Source: Loxodes magnus
Taxonomy: Eukaryota > Ciliophora > Karyorelictea > Loxodida > Loxodidae
NCBI GenBank assembly: GCA_946699065.1
Contig: CAMPDV010000856.1
Coordinates: forward strand, 105,066-169,065
DNA length: 64,000 bases
Direction of reading: 5' to 3'
Below are positions 14,201 to 29,200 of the stretch, in pieces (position 1 is the stretch's first letter; each line of letters begins with the position of its first letter). Below the pieces are notes generated by a model, which saw nothing but the letters and a program-made list of their open reading frames with translations, did not search any database and was not told the origin of the DNA. A program made the position numbers and the translations under genes.

Positions 14201-17200
14201 CCGATACGATGAACTCTGAATCAATGGATATAGCCACAGCATATACCTAATGTGTGTGAACACTCATGGTCTTACAGGTACCTGTCTTGACGTCCCATAG
14301 TCTCACCGTCTAATCTCCACTTCCCGATACGATGAACTCTGAATCACTGGATATAGCCACAGCATATACATAACTAGTGTGACCACTCATGGTCTTACAG
14401 GTACCTGTCTTGACGTCCCATAGTCTCACCGTCTTATCATAACTTCCCGATACGATGAACTCTGAATCACTGGATATAGCCACAGCATATACATAACTAG
14501 TGTGACCACTCATGGTCTTACAGGTACCTGTCTTGACGTCCCATAGTCTCACCGTATAATCTCCACTTCCCGATACGATGAACTCTGAATCACTGGATAT
14601 AGCCACAGCATATACATAACTAGTGTGACCACTCATGGTCTTACAGGTACCTGTCTTGACGTCCCATAGTCTCACCGTCTAATCTCCACTTCCCGATACG
14701 ATGAACTCTGAATCACTGGATATAACCACGGCATATACATAACTAGTGTGACCACTCATGGTCTTACAGGTACCTGTCTTGACGTCCCATAGTCTCACCG
14801 TCTAATCTCCACTTCCCGATACGATGAACTCTGAATCACTGGATATAGCCACAGCATATACATAACTAGTGTGACCACTCATGGTCTTACAGGTACCTGT
14901 CTTGACGTCCCATAGTCTCACCGTCTAATCTCAACTTCCCGATACGATGAACTCTGAATCACTGGATATAGCCACAGCATATACATAACTAGTGTGACCA
15001 CTCATGGTCTTACAGGTACCTGTCTTGACGTCCCATAGTCTCAACGTATAATCTCCACTTCCCGATACGATGAACTCTGAATCACTGGATATTGCCACAG
15101 CATATACATAACTAGTGTGACCACTCATGGTCTTACAGGTACCTGTCTTGACGTCCCATAGTCTCACCGTATAATCTCCACTTCCCGATACGATGAACTC
15201 TGAATCACTGGATATAGCCACAGCATATACATAACTAGTGTGACCACTCATGGTCTTACAGGTACCTGTCTTGACGTCCCATAGTCTCACCGTCTAATCT
15301 CCACTTCCCGATACGATGAACTCTGAATCACTGGATATAGCCACAGCATATACATAACTAGTGTGACCACTCATGGTCTTACAGGTACCTGTCTTGACGT
15401 CCCATAGTCTCAACGTATAATCTCCACTTCCCGATACGATGAACTCTGAATCACTGGATATAGCCACAGCACATACCTAATGTGTGTGACCACTCATGGT
15501 CTTACAGGTACCTGTCTTGACGTCCCATAGTCTCACCGTCTAATCATAACTTCCCGATACGATGAACTCTGAATCACTGGATATAGCCACAGCATATACA
15601 TAACTAGTGTGACCACTCATGGTCTTACAGGTACCTGTCTTGACGTCCCATAGTCTCACCGTATAATCTCCACTTCCCGATACGATGAACTCTGAATCAC
15701 TGGATATAGCCACAGCACATACCTAATGTGTGTGACCACTCATGGTCTTACAGGTACCTGTCTTGACGTCCCATAGTCTCACCGTATAATCTGCACTTCC
15801 CGATACGATGAACTCTGAATCACTGGATATAGCCACAGCACATACCTAATGTGTGTGACCACTCATGGTCTTACAGGTACCTGTCTTGACGTCCCATAGT
15901 CTCACCGTATAATCTCCACTTCCCGATACGATGAACTCTGAATCACTGGATATAGCCACAGCATATACATAACTAGTGTGACCACTCATGGTCTTACAGG
16001 TACCTGTCTTGACGTCCCATAGTCTCACCGTATTATCATAACTTCCCGATACGATGAACTCTGAATCACTGGATATAACCACGGCATATACATAACTAGT
16101 GTGACCACTCATGGTCTTACAGGTACCTGTCTTGACGTCCCATAGTCTCACCGTCTAATCTCCACTTCCCGATACGATGAACTCTGAATCACTGGATATA
16201 GCCACAGCATATACATAACTAGTGTGACCACTCATGGTCTTACAGGTACCTGTCTTGACGTCCCATAGTCTCACCGTCTAATCTCCACTTCCCGATACGA
16301 TGAACTCTGAATCACTGGATATAGTCACAGCATATACATAACTAGTGTGACCACTCATGGTCTTACAGGTACCTGTATTGACGTCCCATAGTCTCACCGT
16401 CTTATCTGCACTTCCCGATACGATGAACTCTGAATCACTGGATATAGCCACAGCACATACCTAATGTGTGTGACCACTCATGGTCTTACAGGTACCTGTC
16501 TTGACGTCCCATAGTCTCACCGTATAATCTGCACTTCCCGATACGATGAACTCTGAATCACTGGATATAGCCACAGCACATACCTAATGTGTGTGACCAC
16601 TCATGGTCTTACAGGTACCTGTCTTGACGTCCCATAGTCTCACCGTCTAATCATAACTTCCCGATACGATGAACTCTGAATCACTGGATATAGCCACAGC
16701 ATATACATAACTAGTGTGACCACTCATGGTCTTACAGGTACCTGTCTTGACGTCCCATAGTCTCACCGTATAATCTCCACTTCCCGATACGATGAACTCT
16801 GAATCACTTGATATAGCCACAACATATACAGAATTAGTGTGACCACTCATGGTCTTACAGGTACCTGTCTTGACGTCCCATAGTCTCACCGTCTAATCTC
16901 CACTTCCCGATACGATGAACTCTGAATCACTGGATATAGCCACAGCATATACTCAATCTGTGTGCCCACTCATGGTCTTACAGGTACCTGTCTTGACGTC
17001 CCATAGTCTCACCGTCTAATCTCCACTTCCCGATACGATGAACTCTGAATCACTGGATATAGCCACAGCATATACTCAATCTGTGTGCCCACTCATGGTC
17101 TTACAGGTACCTGTCTTGACGTCCCATAGTCTCACCGTATTATCATAACTTCCCGATACGATGAACTCTGAATCACTGGATATAGCCACAGCATATACAT

Positions 17201-20200
17201 AACTAGTGTGACCACTCATGGTCTTACAGGTACCTGTCTTGACGTCCCATAGTCTCACCGTCTTATCTGCACTTCCCGATACGATGAACTCTGAATCACT
17301 GGATATAGTCACAGCACATACATAACTAGTGTGACCACTCATGGTCTTACAGGTACCTGTCTTGACGTCCCATAGTCTCACCGTATAATCTCCACTTCCC
17401 GATACGATGAACTCTGAATCAATGGATATAGCCACAGCATATACATAACTAGTGTGACCACTCATGGTCTTACAGGTACCTGTCTTGACGTCCCATAGTC
17501 TCACCGTCTAATCTCCACTTCCCGATACGATGAACTCTGAATCACTGGATATAGCCACAGCATATACATAACTAGTGTGACCACTCATGGTCTTACAGGT
17601 ACCTGTCTTGACGTCCCATAGTCTCACCGTCTAATCTGCACTTCCCGATACGATGAACTCTGAATCACTGGATATAGCCACAGCATATACCTAATGTGTG
17701 TGACCACTCATGGTCTTACAGGTACCTGTCTTGACGTCCCATAGTCTCACCGTATAATCTGCACTTCCCGATACGATGAACTCTGAATCACTGGATATAG
17801 CCACAGCATATACTCAATCTGTGTGCCCACTCATGGTCTTACATGTACCTGTCTTGACGTCCCATAGTCTCACCGTCTAATCATAACTTCCCGATACGAT
17901 GAACTCTGAATCACTGGATATAGCCACAGCATATACATAACTAGTGTGACCACTCATGGTCTTACAGGTACCTGTCTTGACGTCCCATAGTCTCACCGTC
18001 TAATCTCCACTTCCCGATACGATGAACTCTGAATCACTGGATATAGCCACAGCACATACCTAATGTGTGTGACCACTCATGGTCTTACAGGTACCTGTCT
18101 TGACGTCCCATAGTCTCACCGTCTAATCATAACTTCCCGATACGATGAACTCTGAATCACTGGATATAGCCACAGCATATACATAACTAGTGTGACCACT
18201 CATGGTCTTACAGGTACCTGTCTTGACGTCCCATAGTCTCACCGTCTAATCTCCACTTCCCGATACGATGAACTCTGAATCACTGGATATAGCCACAGCA
18301 TATACTCAATCTGTGTGCCCACTCATGGTCTTACATGTACCTGTCTTGACGTCCCATAGTCTCACCGTCTAATCATAACTTCCCGATACGATGAACTCTG
18401 AATCACTGGATATAGCCACAGCATATACATAACTAGTGTGACCACTCATGGTCTTACAGGTACCTGTCTTGACGTCCCATAGTCTCACCGTCTAATCTCC
18501 ACTTCCCGATACGATGAACTCTGAATCACTGGATATAGCCACAGCATATACATAACTAGTGTGACCACTCATGGTCTTACAGGTACCTGTCTTGACGTCC
18601 CATAGTCTCAACGTATAATCTCCACTTCCCGATACGATGAACTCTGAATCACTGGATATAGTCACAGATAATACATAACTAGTGTGACCACTCATGGTCT
18701 TACAGGTACCTGTCTTGACGTCCCATAGTCTCACCGTATAATCTCCACTTCCCGATACGATGAACTATAAATCACTGGATATAGCCACAGATAATACATA
18801 ACTAGTGTGACCACTCATGGTCTTACAGGTACCTGTCTTGACGTCCCATAGTCTCACCGTATAATCTCCACTTCCCGATACGATGAACTCTGAATCACTG
18901 GATATAGCCACAGCATATACATAACTAGTGTGCCCACTCATGGTCTTACATGTACCTGTCTTGACGTCCCATAGTCTCACCGTCTAATCATAACTTCCCG
19001 ATACGATGAACTCTGAATCACTTGATATAGCCACAACATATACAGAATTAGTGTGACCACTCATGGTCTTACAGGTACCTGTCTTGACGTCCCATAGTCT
19101 CACCGTATAATCATAACTTCCCGATACGATGAACTCTGAATCACTTGATATAGCCACAACATATACAGAATTAGTGTGACCACTCATGGTCTTACAGGTA
19201 CCTGTCTTGACGTCCCATAGTCTCACCGTCTAATCATAACTTCCCGATACGATGAACTCTGAATCACTTGATATAGCCACAGCATATACATAACTAGTGT
19301 GACCACTCATGGTCTTACAGGTACCTGTCTTGACGTCCCATAGTCTCACCGTATAATCTCCACTTCCCGATACGATGAACTCTGAATCACTTGATATAGC
19401 CACAACATATACAGAATTAGTGTGACCACTCATGGTCTTACAGGTACCTGTCTTGACGTCCCATAGTCTCACCGTCTAATCATAACTTCCCGATACGATG
19501 AACTCTGAATCACTTGATATAGCCACAGCATATACATAACTAGTGTGACCACTCATGGTCTTACAGGTACCTGTCTTGACGTCCCATAGTCTCACCGTCT
19601 AATCATAACTTCCCGATACGATGAACTCTGAATCACTTGATATAGCCACAACATATACAGAATTAGTGTGACCACTCATGGTCTTACAGGTACCTGTCTT
19701 GACGTCCCATAGTCTCACCGTATAATCTCCACTTCCCGATACGATGAACTATAAATCACTGGATATAGCCACAGATAATACATAACTAGTGTGACCACTC
19801 ATGGTCTTACAGGTACCTGTCTTGACGTCCCATAGTCTCACCGTCTAATCATAACTTCCCGATACGATGAACTCTGAATCACTTGATATAGCCACAGCAT
19901 ATACATAACTAGTGTGACCACTCATGGTCTTACAGGTACCTGTCTTGACGTCCCATAGTCTCACCGTATAATCTCCACTTCCCGATACGATGAACTCTGA
20001 ATCACATGATATAGCCACAACATATACAGAATTAGTGTGACCACTCATGGTCTTACAGGTACCTGTCTTGACGTCCCATAGTCTCACCGTATAATCTCCA
20101 CTTCCCGATACGATGAACTCTGAATCACTTGATATAGCCACAACATATACAGAATTAGTGTGACCACTCATGGTCTTACAGGTACCTGTCTTGACGTCCC

Positions 20201-23200
20201 ATAGTCTCACCGTCTAATCTCCACTTCCCGATACGATGAACTCTGAATCACTGGATATAACCACGGCATATACATAACTAGTGTGACCACTCATGGTCTT
20301 ACAGGTACCTGTCTTGACGTCCCATAGTCTCACCGTCTAATCTCCACTTCCCGATACGATGAACTCTGAATCACTGGATATAGCCACAGCATATACATAA
20401 CTAGTGTGACCACTCATGGTCTTACAGGTACCTGTCTTGACGTCCCATAGTCTCACCGTCTAATCTCCACTTCCCGATACGATGAACTCTGAATCACTGG
20501 ATATAGCCACAGCATATACATAACTAGTGTGACCACTCATGGTCTTACAGGTACCTGTCTTGACGTCCCATAGTCTCAACGTATAATCTCCACTTCCCGA
20601 TACGATGAACTCTGAATCACTGGATATAGCCACAGCATATACATAACTAGTGTGACCACTCATGGTCTTACAGGTACCTGTCTTGACGTCCCATAGTCTC
20701 ACCGTATAATCTCCACTTCCCGATACGATGAACTCTGAATCACTGGATATAGCCACAGCATATACATAACTAGTGTGACCACTCATGGTCTTACAGGTAC
20801 CTGTCTTGACGTCCCATAGTCTCACCGTCTAATCTCCACTTCCCGATACGATGAACTCTGAATCACTGGATATAGCCACAGCATATACATAACTAGTGTG
20901 ACCACTCATGGTCTTACAGGTACCTGTCTTGACGTCCCATAGTCTCAACGTATAATCTCCACTTCCCGATACGATGAACTCTGAATCACTGGATATAGCC
21001 ACAGCACATACCTAATGTGTGTGACCACTCATGGTCTTACAGGTACCTGTCTTGACGTCCCATAGTCTCACCGTCTAATCATAACTTCCCGATACGATGA
21101 ACTCTGAATCACTGGATATAGCCACAGCATATACATAACTAGTGTGACCACTCATGGTCTTACAGGTACCTGTCTTGACGTCCCATAGTCTCACCGTATA
21201 ATCTCCACTTCCCGATACGATGAACTCTGAATCACTGGATATAGCCACAGCACATACCTAATGTGTGTGACCACTCATGGTCTTACAGGTACCTGTCTTG
21301 ACGTCCCATAGTCTCACCGTATAATCTGCACTTCCCGATACGATGAACTCTGAATCACTGGATATAGCCACAGCACATACCTAATGTGTGTGACCACTCA
21401 TGGTCTTACAGGTACCTGTCTTGACGTCCCATAGTCTCACCGTATAATCTCCACTTCCCGATACGATGAACTCTGAATCACTGGATATAGCCACAGCATA
21501 TACATAACTAGTGTGACCACTCATGGTCTTACAGGTACCTGTCTTGACGTCCCATAGTCTCACCGTATTATCATAACTTCCCGATACGATGAACTCTGAA
21601 TCACTGGATATAACCACGGCATATACATAACTAGTGTGACCACTCATGGTCTTACAGGTACCTGTCTTGACGTCCCATAGTCTCACCGTATAATCTCCAC
21701 TTCCCGATACGATGAACTCTGAATCACTGGATATAGCCACAGCATATACATAACTAGTGTGACCACTCATGGTCTTACAGGTACCTGTCTTGACGTCCCA
21801 TAGTCTCACCGTCTAATCTCCACTTCCCGATACGATGAACTCTGAATCACTGGATATAGTCACAGCATATACATAACTAGTGTGACCACTCATGGTCTTA
21901 CAGGTACCTGTATTGACGTCCCATAGTCTCACCGTCTTATCTGCACTTCCCGATACGATGAACTCTGAATCACTGGATATAGCCACAGCACATACCTAAT
22001 GTGTGTGACCACTCATGGTCTTACAGGTACCTGTCTTGACGTCCCATAGTCTCACCGTATAATCTGCACTTCCCGATACGATGAACTCTGAATCACTGGA
22101 TATAGCCACAGCACATACCTAATGTGTGTGACCACTCATGGTCTTACAGGTACCTGTCTTGACGTCCCATAGTCTCACCGTCTAATCATAACTTCCCGAT
22201 ACGATGAACTCTGAATCACTGGATATAGCCACAGCATATACATAACTAGTGTGACCACTCATGGTCTTACAGGTACCTGTCTTGACGTCCCATAGTCTCA
22301 CCGTATAATCTCCACTTCCCGATACGATGAACTCTGAATCACTTGATATAGCCACAACATATACAGAATTAGTGTGACCACTCATGGTCTTACAGGTACC
22401 TGTCTTGACGTCCCATAGTCTCACCGTCTAATCTCCACTTCCCGATACGATGAACTCTGAATCACTGGATATAGCCACAGCATATACATAACTAGTGTGA
22501 CCACTCATGGTCTTACAGGTACCTGTCTTGACGTCCCATAGTCTCACCGTCTAATCATAACTTCCCGATACGATGAACTCTGAATCACTGGATATAGCCA
22601 CAGCATATACTCAATCTGTGTGCCCACTCATGGTCTTACAGGTACCTGTCTTGACGTCCCATAGTCTCACCGTATTATCATAACTTCCCGATACGATGAA
22701 CTCTGAATCACTGGATATAGCCACAGCATATACATAACTAGTGTGACCACTCATGGTCTTACAGGTACCTGTCTTGACGTCCCATAGTCTCACCGTCTTA
22801 TCTGCACTTCCCGATACGATGAACTCTGAATCACTGGATATAGTCACAGCACATACATAACTAGTGTGACCACTCATGGTCTTACAGGTACCTGTCTTGA
22901 CGTCCCATAGTCTCACCGTATAATCTCCACTTCCCGATACGATGAACTCTGAATCAATGGATATAGCCACAGCATATACATAACTAGTGTGACCACTCAT
23001 GGTCTTACAGGTACCTGTCTTGACGTCCCATAGTCTCACCGTCTAATCATAACTTCCCGATACGATGAACTCTGAATCACTGGATATAGCCACAGCATAT
23101 ACATAACTAGTGTGACCACTCATGGTCTTACAGGTACCTGTCTTGACGTCCCATAGTCTCACCGTCTAATCTGCACTTCCCGATACGATGAACTCTGAAT

Positions 23201-26200
23201 CACTGGATATAGCCACAGCATATACCTAATGTGTGTGACCACTCATGGTCTTACAGGTACCTGTCTTGACGTCCCATAGTCTCACCGTATAATCTGCACT
23301 TCCCGATACGATGAACTCTGAATCACTGGATATAGCCACAGCATATACTCAATCTGTGTGCCCACTCATGGTCTTACATGTACCTGTCTTGACGTCCCAT
23401 AGTCTCACCGTCTAATCATAACTTCCCGATACGATGAACTCTGAATCACTGGATATAGCCACAGCATATACATAACTAGTGTGACCACTCATGGTCTTAC
23501 AGGTACCTGTCTTGACGTCCCATAGTCTCACCGTCTAATCTCCACTTCCCGATACGATGAACTCTGAATCACTGGATATAGCCACAGCACATACCTAATG
23601 TGTGTGACCACTCATGGTCTTACAGGTACCTGTCTTGACGTCCCATAGTCTCACCGTCTAATCATAACTTCCCGATACGATGAACTCTGAATCACTGGAT
23701 ATAGCCACAGCATATACATAACTAGTGTGACCACTCATGGTCTTACAGGTACCTGTCTTGACGTCCCATAGTCTCACCGTCTAATCTCCACTTCCCGATA
23801 CGATGAACTCTGAATCACTGGATATAGCCACAGCATATACTCAATCTGTGTGCCCACTCATGGTCTTACATGTACCTGTCTTGACGTCCCATAGTCTCAC
23901 CGTCTAATCATAACTTCCCGATACGATGAACTCTGAATCACTGGATATAGCCACAGCATATACATAACTAGTGTGACCACTCATGGTCTTACAGGTACCT
24001 GTCTTGACGTCCCATAGTCTCACCGTCTAATCTCCACTTCCCGATACGATGAACTCTGAATCACTGGATATAGCCACAGATAATACATAACTAGTGTGAC
24101 CACTCATGGTCTTACAGGTACCTGTCTTGACGTCCCATAGTCTCACCGTATAATCTCCACTTCCCGATACGATGAACTATAAATCACTGGATATAGCCAC
24201 AGATAATACATAACTAGTGTGACCACTCATGGTCTTACAGGTACCTGTCTTGACGTCCCATAGTCTCACCGTATAATCTCCACTTCCCGATACGATGAAC
24301 TCTGAATCACTGGATATAGCCACAGCATATACATAACTAGTGTGCCCACTCATGGTCTTACATGTACCTGTCTTGACGTCCCATAGTCTCACCGTCTAAT
24401 CATAACTTCCCGATACGATGAACTCTGAATCACTGGATATAGCCACAGATAATACATAACTAGTGTGACCACTCATGGTCTTACATGTACCTGTCTTGAC
24501 GTCCCATAGTCTCACCGTCTAATCATAACTTCCCGATACGATGAACTCTGAATCACTGGATATAGCCACAGCATATACATAACTAGTGTGACCACTCATG
24601 GTCTTACAGGTACCTGTCTTGACGTCCCATAGTCTCAACGTATAATCTCCACTTCCCGATACGATGAACTCTGAATCACTGGATATAGTCACAGATAATA
24701 CATAACTAGTGTGACCACTCATGGTCTTACAGGTACCTGTCTTGACGTCCCATAGTCTCACCGTATAATCTCCACTTCCCGATACGATGAACTATAAATC
24801 ACTGGATATAGCCACAGATAATACATAACTAGTGTGACCACTCATGGTCTTACAGGTACCTGTCTTGACGTCCCATAGTCTCACCGTATAATCTCCACTT
24901 CCCGATACGATGAACTCTGAATCACTGGATATAGCCACAGCATATACATAACTAGTGTGCCCACTCATGGTCTTACATGTACCTGTCTTGACGTCCCATA
25001 GTCTCACCGTCTAATCATAACTTCCCGATACGATGAACTCTGAATCACTGGATATAGCCACAGCATATACTCAATCTGTGTGCCCACTCATGGTCTTACA
25101 TGTACCTGTCTTGACGTCCCATAGTCTCACCGTCTAATCATAACTTCCCGATACGATGAACTCTGAATCACTGGATATAGCCACAGCATATACATAACTA
25201 GTGTGCCCACTCATGGTCTTACATGTACCTGTCTTGACGTCCCATAGTCTCACCGTCTAATCATAACTTCCCGATACGATGAACTCTGAATCACTTGATA
25301 TAGCCACAACATATACAGAATTAGTGTGACCACTCATGGTCTTACAGGTACCTGTCTTGACGTCCCATAGTCTCACCGTATAATCATAACTTCCCGATAC
25401 GATGAACTCTGAATCACTTGATATAGCCACAACATATACAGAATTAGTGTGACCACTCATGGTCTTACAGGTACCTGTCTTGACGTCCCATAGTCTCACC
25501 GTCTAATCATAACTTCCCGATACGATGAACTCTGAATCACTTGATATAGCCACAGCATATACATAACTAGTGTGACCACTCATGGTCTTACAGGTACCTG
25601 TCTTGACGTCCCATAGTCTCACCGTATAATCTCCACTTCCCGATACGATGAACTCTGAATCACTTGATATAGCCACAACATATACAGAATTAGTGTGACC
25701 ACTCATGGTCTTACAGGTACCTGTCTTGACGTCCCATAGTCTCACCGTATAATCTCCACTTCCCGATACGATGAACTCTGAATCAATGGATATAGCCACA
25801 GCATATACCTAATGTGTGTGAACACTCATGGTCTTACAGGTACCTGTCTTGACGTCCCATAGTCTCACCGTCTAATCTCCACTTCCCGATACGATGAACT
25901 CTGAATCACTGGATATAGTCACAGCACATACATAACTAGTGTGACCACTCATGGTCTTACAGGTACCTGTCTTGACGTCCCATAGTCTCACCGTATAATC
26001 TCCACTTCCCGATACGATGAACTCTGAATCACTGGATATAGCCACAGCATATACATAACTAGTGTGACCACTCATGGTCTTACAGGTACCTGTCTTGACG
26101 TCCCATAGTCTCACCGTCTAATCATAACTTCCCGATACGATGAACTCTGAATCACTGGATATAGCCACAACATATACAGAATTAGTGTGACCACTCATGG

Positions 26201-29200
26201 TCTTACAGGTACCTGTCTTGACGTCCCATAGTCTCACCGTATAATCTCCACTTCCCGATACGATGAACTCTGAATCACTTGATATAGCCACAACATATAC
26301 AGAATTAGTGTGACCACTCATGGTCTTACAGGTACCTGTCTTGACGTCCCATAGTCTCACCGTATAATCTCCACTTCCCGATACGATGAACTCTGAATCA
26401 ATGGATATAGCCACAGCATATACCTAATGTGTGTGAACACTCATGGTCTTACAGGTACCTGTCTTGACGTCCCATAGTCTCACCGTATAATCTCCACTTC
26501 CCGATACGATGAACTCTGAATCAATGGATATAGCCACAGCATATACATAACTAGTGTGACCACTCATGGTCTTACAGGTACCTGTCTTGACGTCCCATAG
26601 TCTCACCGTATAATCATAACTTCCCGATACGATGAACTCTGAATCACTTGATATAGCCACAACATATACAGAATTAGTGTGACCACTCATGGTCTTACAG
26701 GTACCTGTCTTGACGTCCCATAGTCTCACCGTCTTATCTGCACTTCCCGATACGATGAACTCTGAATCACTGGATATAGCCACAGCACATACCTAATGTG
26801 TGTGACCACTCATGGTCTTACAGGTACCTGTCTTGACGTCCCATAGTCTCACCGTATAATCATAACTTCCCGATACGATGAACTCTGAATCACTTGATAT
26901 AGCCACAACATATACATAATGTGTGTGACCACTCATGGTCTTACAGGTACCTGTCTTGACGTCCCATAGTCTCACCGTATAATCATAACTTCCCGATACG
27001 ATGAACTCTGAATCACTTGATATAGCCACAACATATACAGAATTAGTGTGACCACTCATGGTCTTACAGGTACCTGTCTTGACGTCCCATAGTCTCACCG
27101 TCTTATCTGCACTTCCCGATACGATGAACTCTGAATCACTGGATATAGCCACAGCACATACCTAATGTGTGTGACCACTCATGGTCTTACAGGTACCTGT
27201 CTTGACGTCCCATAGTCTCACCGTATAATCATAACTTCCCGATACGATGAACTCTGAATCACTTGATATAGCCACAACATATACATAATGTGTGTGACCA
27301 CTCATGGTCTTACAGGTACCTGTCTTGACGTCCCATAGTCTCACCGTCTAATCTCCACTTCCCGATACGATGAACTCTGAATCACTGGATATAGCCACAG
27401 CATATACATAACTAGTGTGACCACTCATGGTCTTACAGGTACCTGTCTTGACGTCCCATAGTCTCACCGTATAATCTCCACTTCCCGATACGATGAACTC
27501 TGAATCACTTGATATAGCCACAACATATACAGAATTAGTGTGACCACTCATGGTCTTACAGGTACCTGTCTTGACGTCCCATAGTCTCACCGTATAATCT
27601 CCACTTCCCGATACGATGAACTCTGAATCACTGGATATAGCCACAGCATATACATAACTAGTGTGACCACTCATGGTCTTACAGGTACCTGTCTTGACGT
27701 CCCATAGTCTCACCGTATAATCATAACTTCCCGATACGATGAACTCTGAATCAATGGATATAGCCACAGCATATACATAACTAGTGTGACCACTCATGGT
27801 CTTACAGGTACCTGTCTTGACGTCCCATAGTCTCACCGTATAATCATAACTTCCCGATACGATGAACTCTGAATCACTTGATATAGCCACAACATATACA
27901 TAACTAGTGTGACCACTCATGGTCTTACAGGTACCTGTCTTGACGTCCCATAGTCTCACCGTATAATCTCCACTTCCCGATACGATGAACTCTGAATCAC
28001 TGGATATAGCCACAGCATATACATAACTAGTGTGACCACTCATGGTCTTACAGGTACCTGTCTTGACGTCCCATAGTCTCACCGTATTATCATAACTTCC
28101 CGATACGATGAACTCTGAATCACTGGATATAGCCACAGCATATACCTAATGTGTGTGACCACTCATGGTCTTACAGGTACCTGTCTTGACGTCCCATAGT
28201 CTCACCGTCTAATCATAACTTCCCGATACGATGAACTCTGAATCACTGGATATAGCCACAGCATATACCTAATGTGTGTGACCACTCATGGTCTTACAGG
28301 TACCTGTCTTGACGTCCCATAGTCTCACCGTCTAATCATAACTTCCCGATACGATGAACTCTGAATCACTGGATATAGCCACAGCATATACATAACTAGT
28401 GTGACCACTCATGGTCTTACAGGTACCTGTCTTGACGTCCCATAGTCTCACCGTCTAATCTCCACTTCCCGATACGATGAACTCTGAATCACTTGATATA
28501 GCCACAACATATACAGAATTAGTGTGACCACTCATGGTCTTACAGGTACCTGTCTTGACGTCCCATAGTCTCACCGTATAATCATAACTTCCCGATACGA
28601 TGAACTCTGAATCACTTGATATAGCCACAACATATACATAACTAGTGTGACCACTCATGGTCTTACAGGTACCTGTCTTGACGTCCCATAGTCTCACCGT
28701 ATAATCTCCACTTCCCGATACGATGAACTCTGAATCACTGGATATAGCCACAGCATATACATAACTAGTGTGACCACTCATGGTCTTACAGGTACCTGTC
28801 TTGACGTCCCATAGTCTCACCGTATTATCATAACTTCCCGATACGATGAACTCTGAATCACTGGATATAGTCACAGCACATACCTAATGTGTGTGACCAC
28901 TCATGGTCTTACAGGTACCTGTCTTGACGTCCCATAGTCTCACCGTATAATCTGCACTTCCCGATACGATGAACTCTGAATCACTGGATATAGCCACAGC
29001 ATATACCTAATGTGTGTGACCACTCATGGTCTTACAGGTACCTGTCTTGACGTCCCATAGTCTCACCGTCTAATCTCCACTTCCCGATACGATGAACTCT
29101 GAATCACTGGATATAGCCACAGCATATACATAACTAGTGTGACCACTCATGGTCTTACAGGTACCTGTCTTGACGTCCCATAGTCTCACCGTATAATCTC

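Larger units (their letters stand above)
12200..14680 (-). repeat. Segmental duplicate of 0.6-2.9 kb (clean copy)
   Basis: This is the indel-free partner of the block near the left edge. Shared rare markers include GTATGACC (a synonymous His36 change) near 12360, the TGA at codon 41 (12468-12470), the 51-bp partial unit, and the three-unit run 13695-14060. It is the best internal reference for which indels in the first 3 kb are spurious. Confidence 0.75.
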
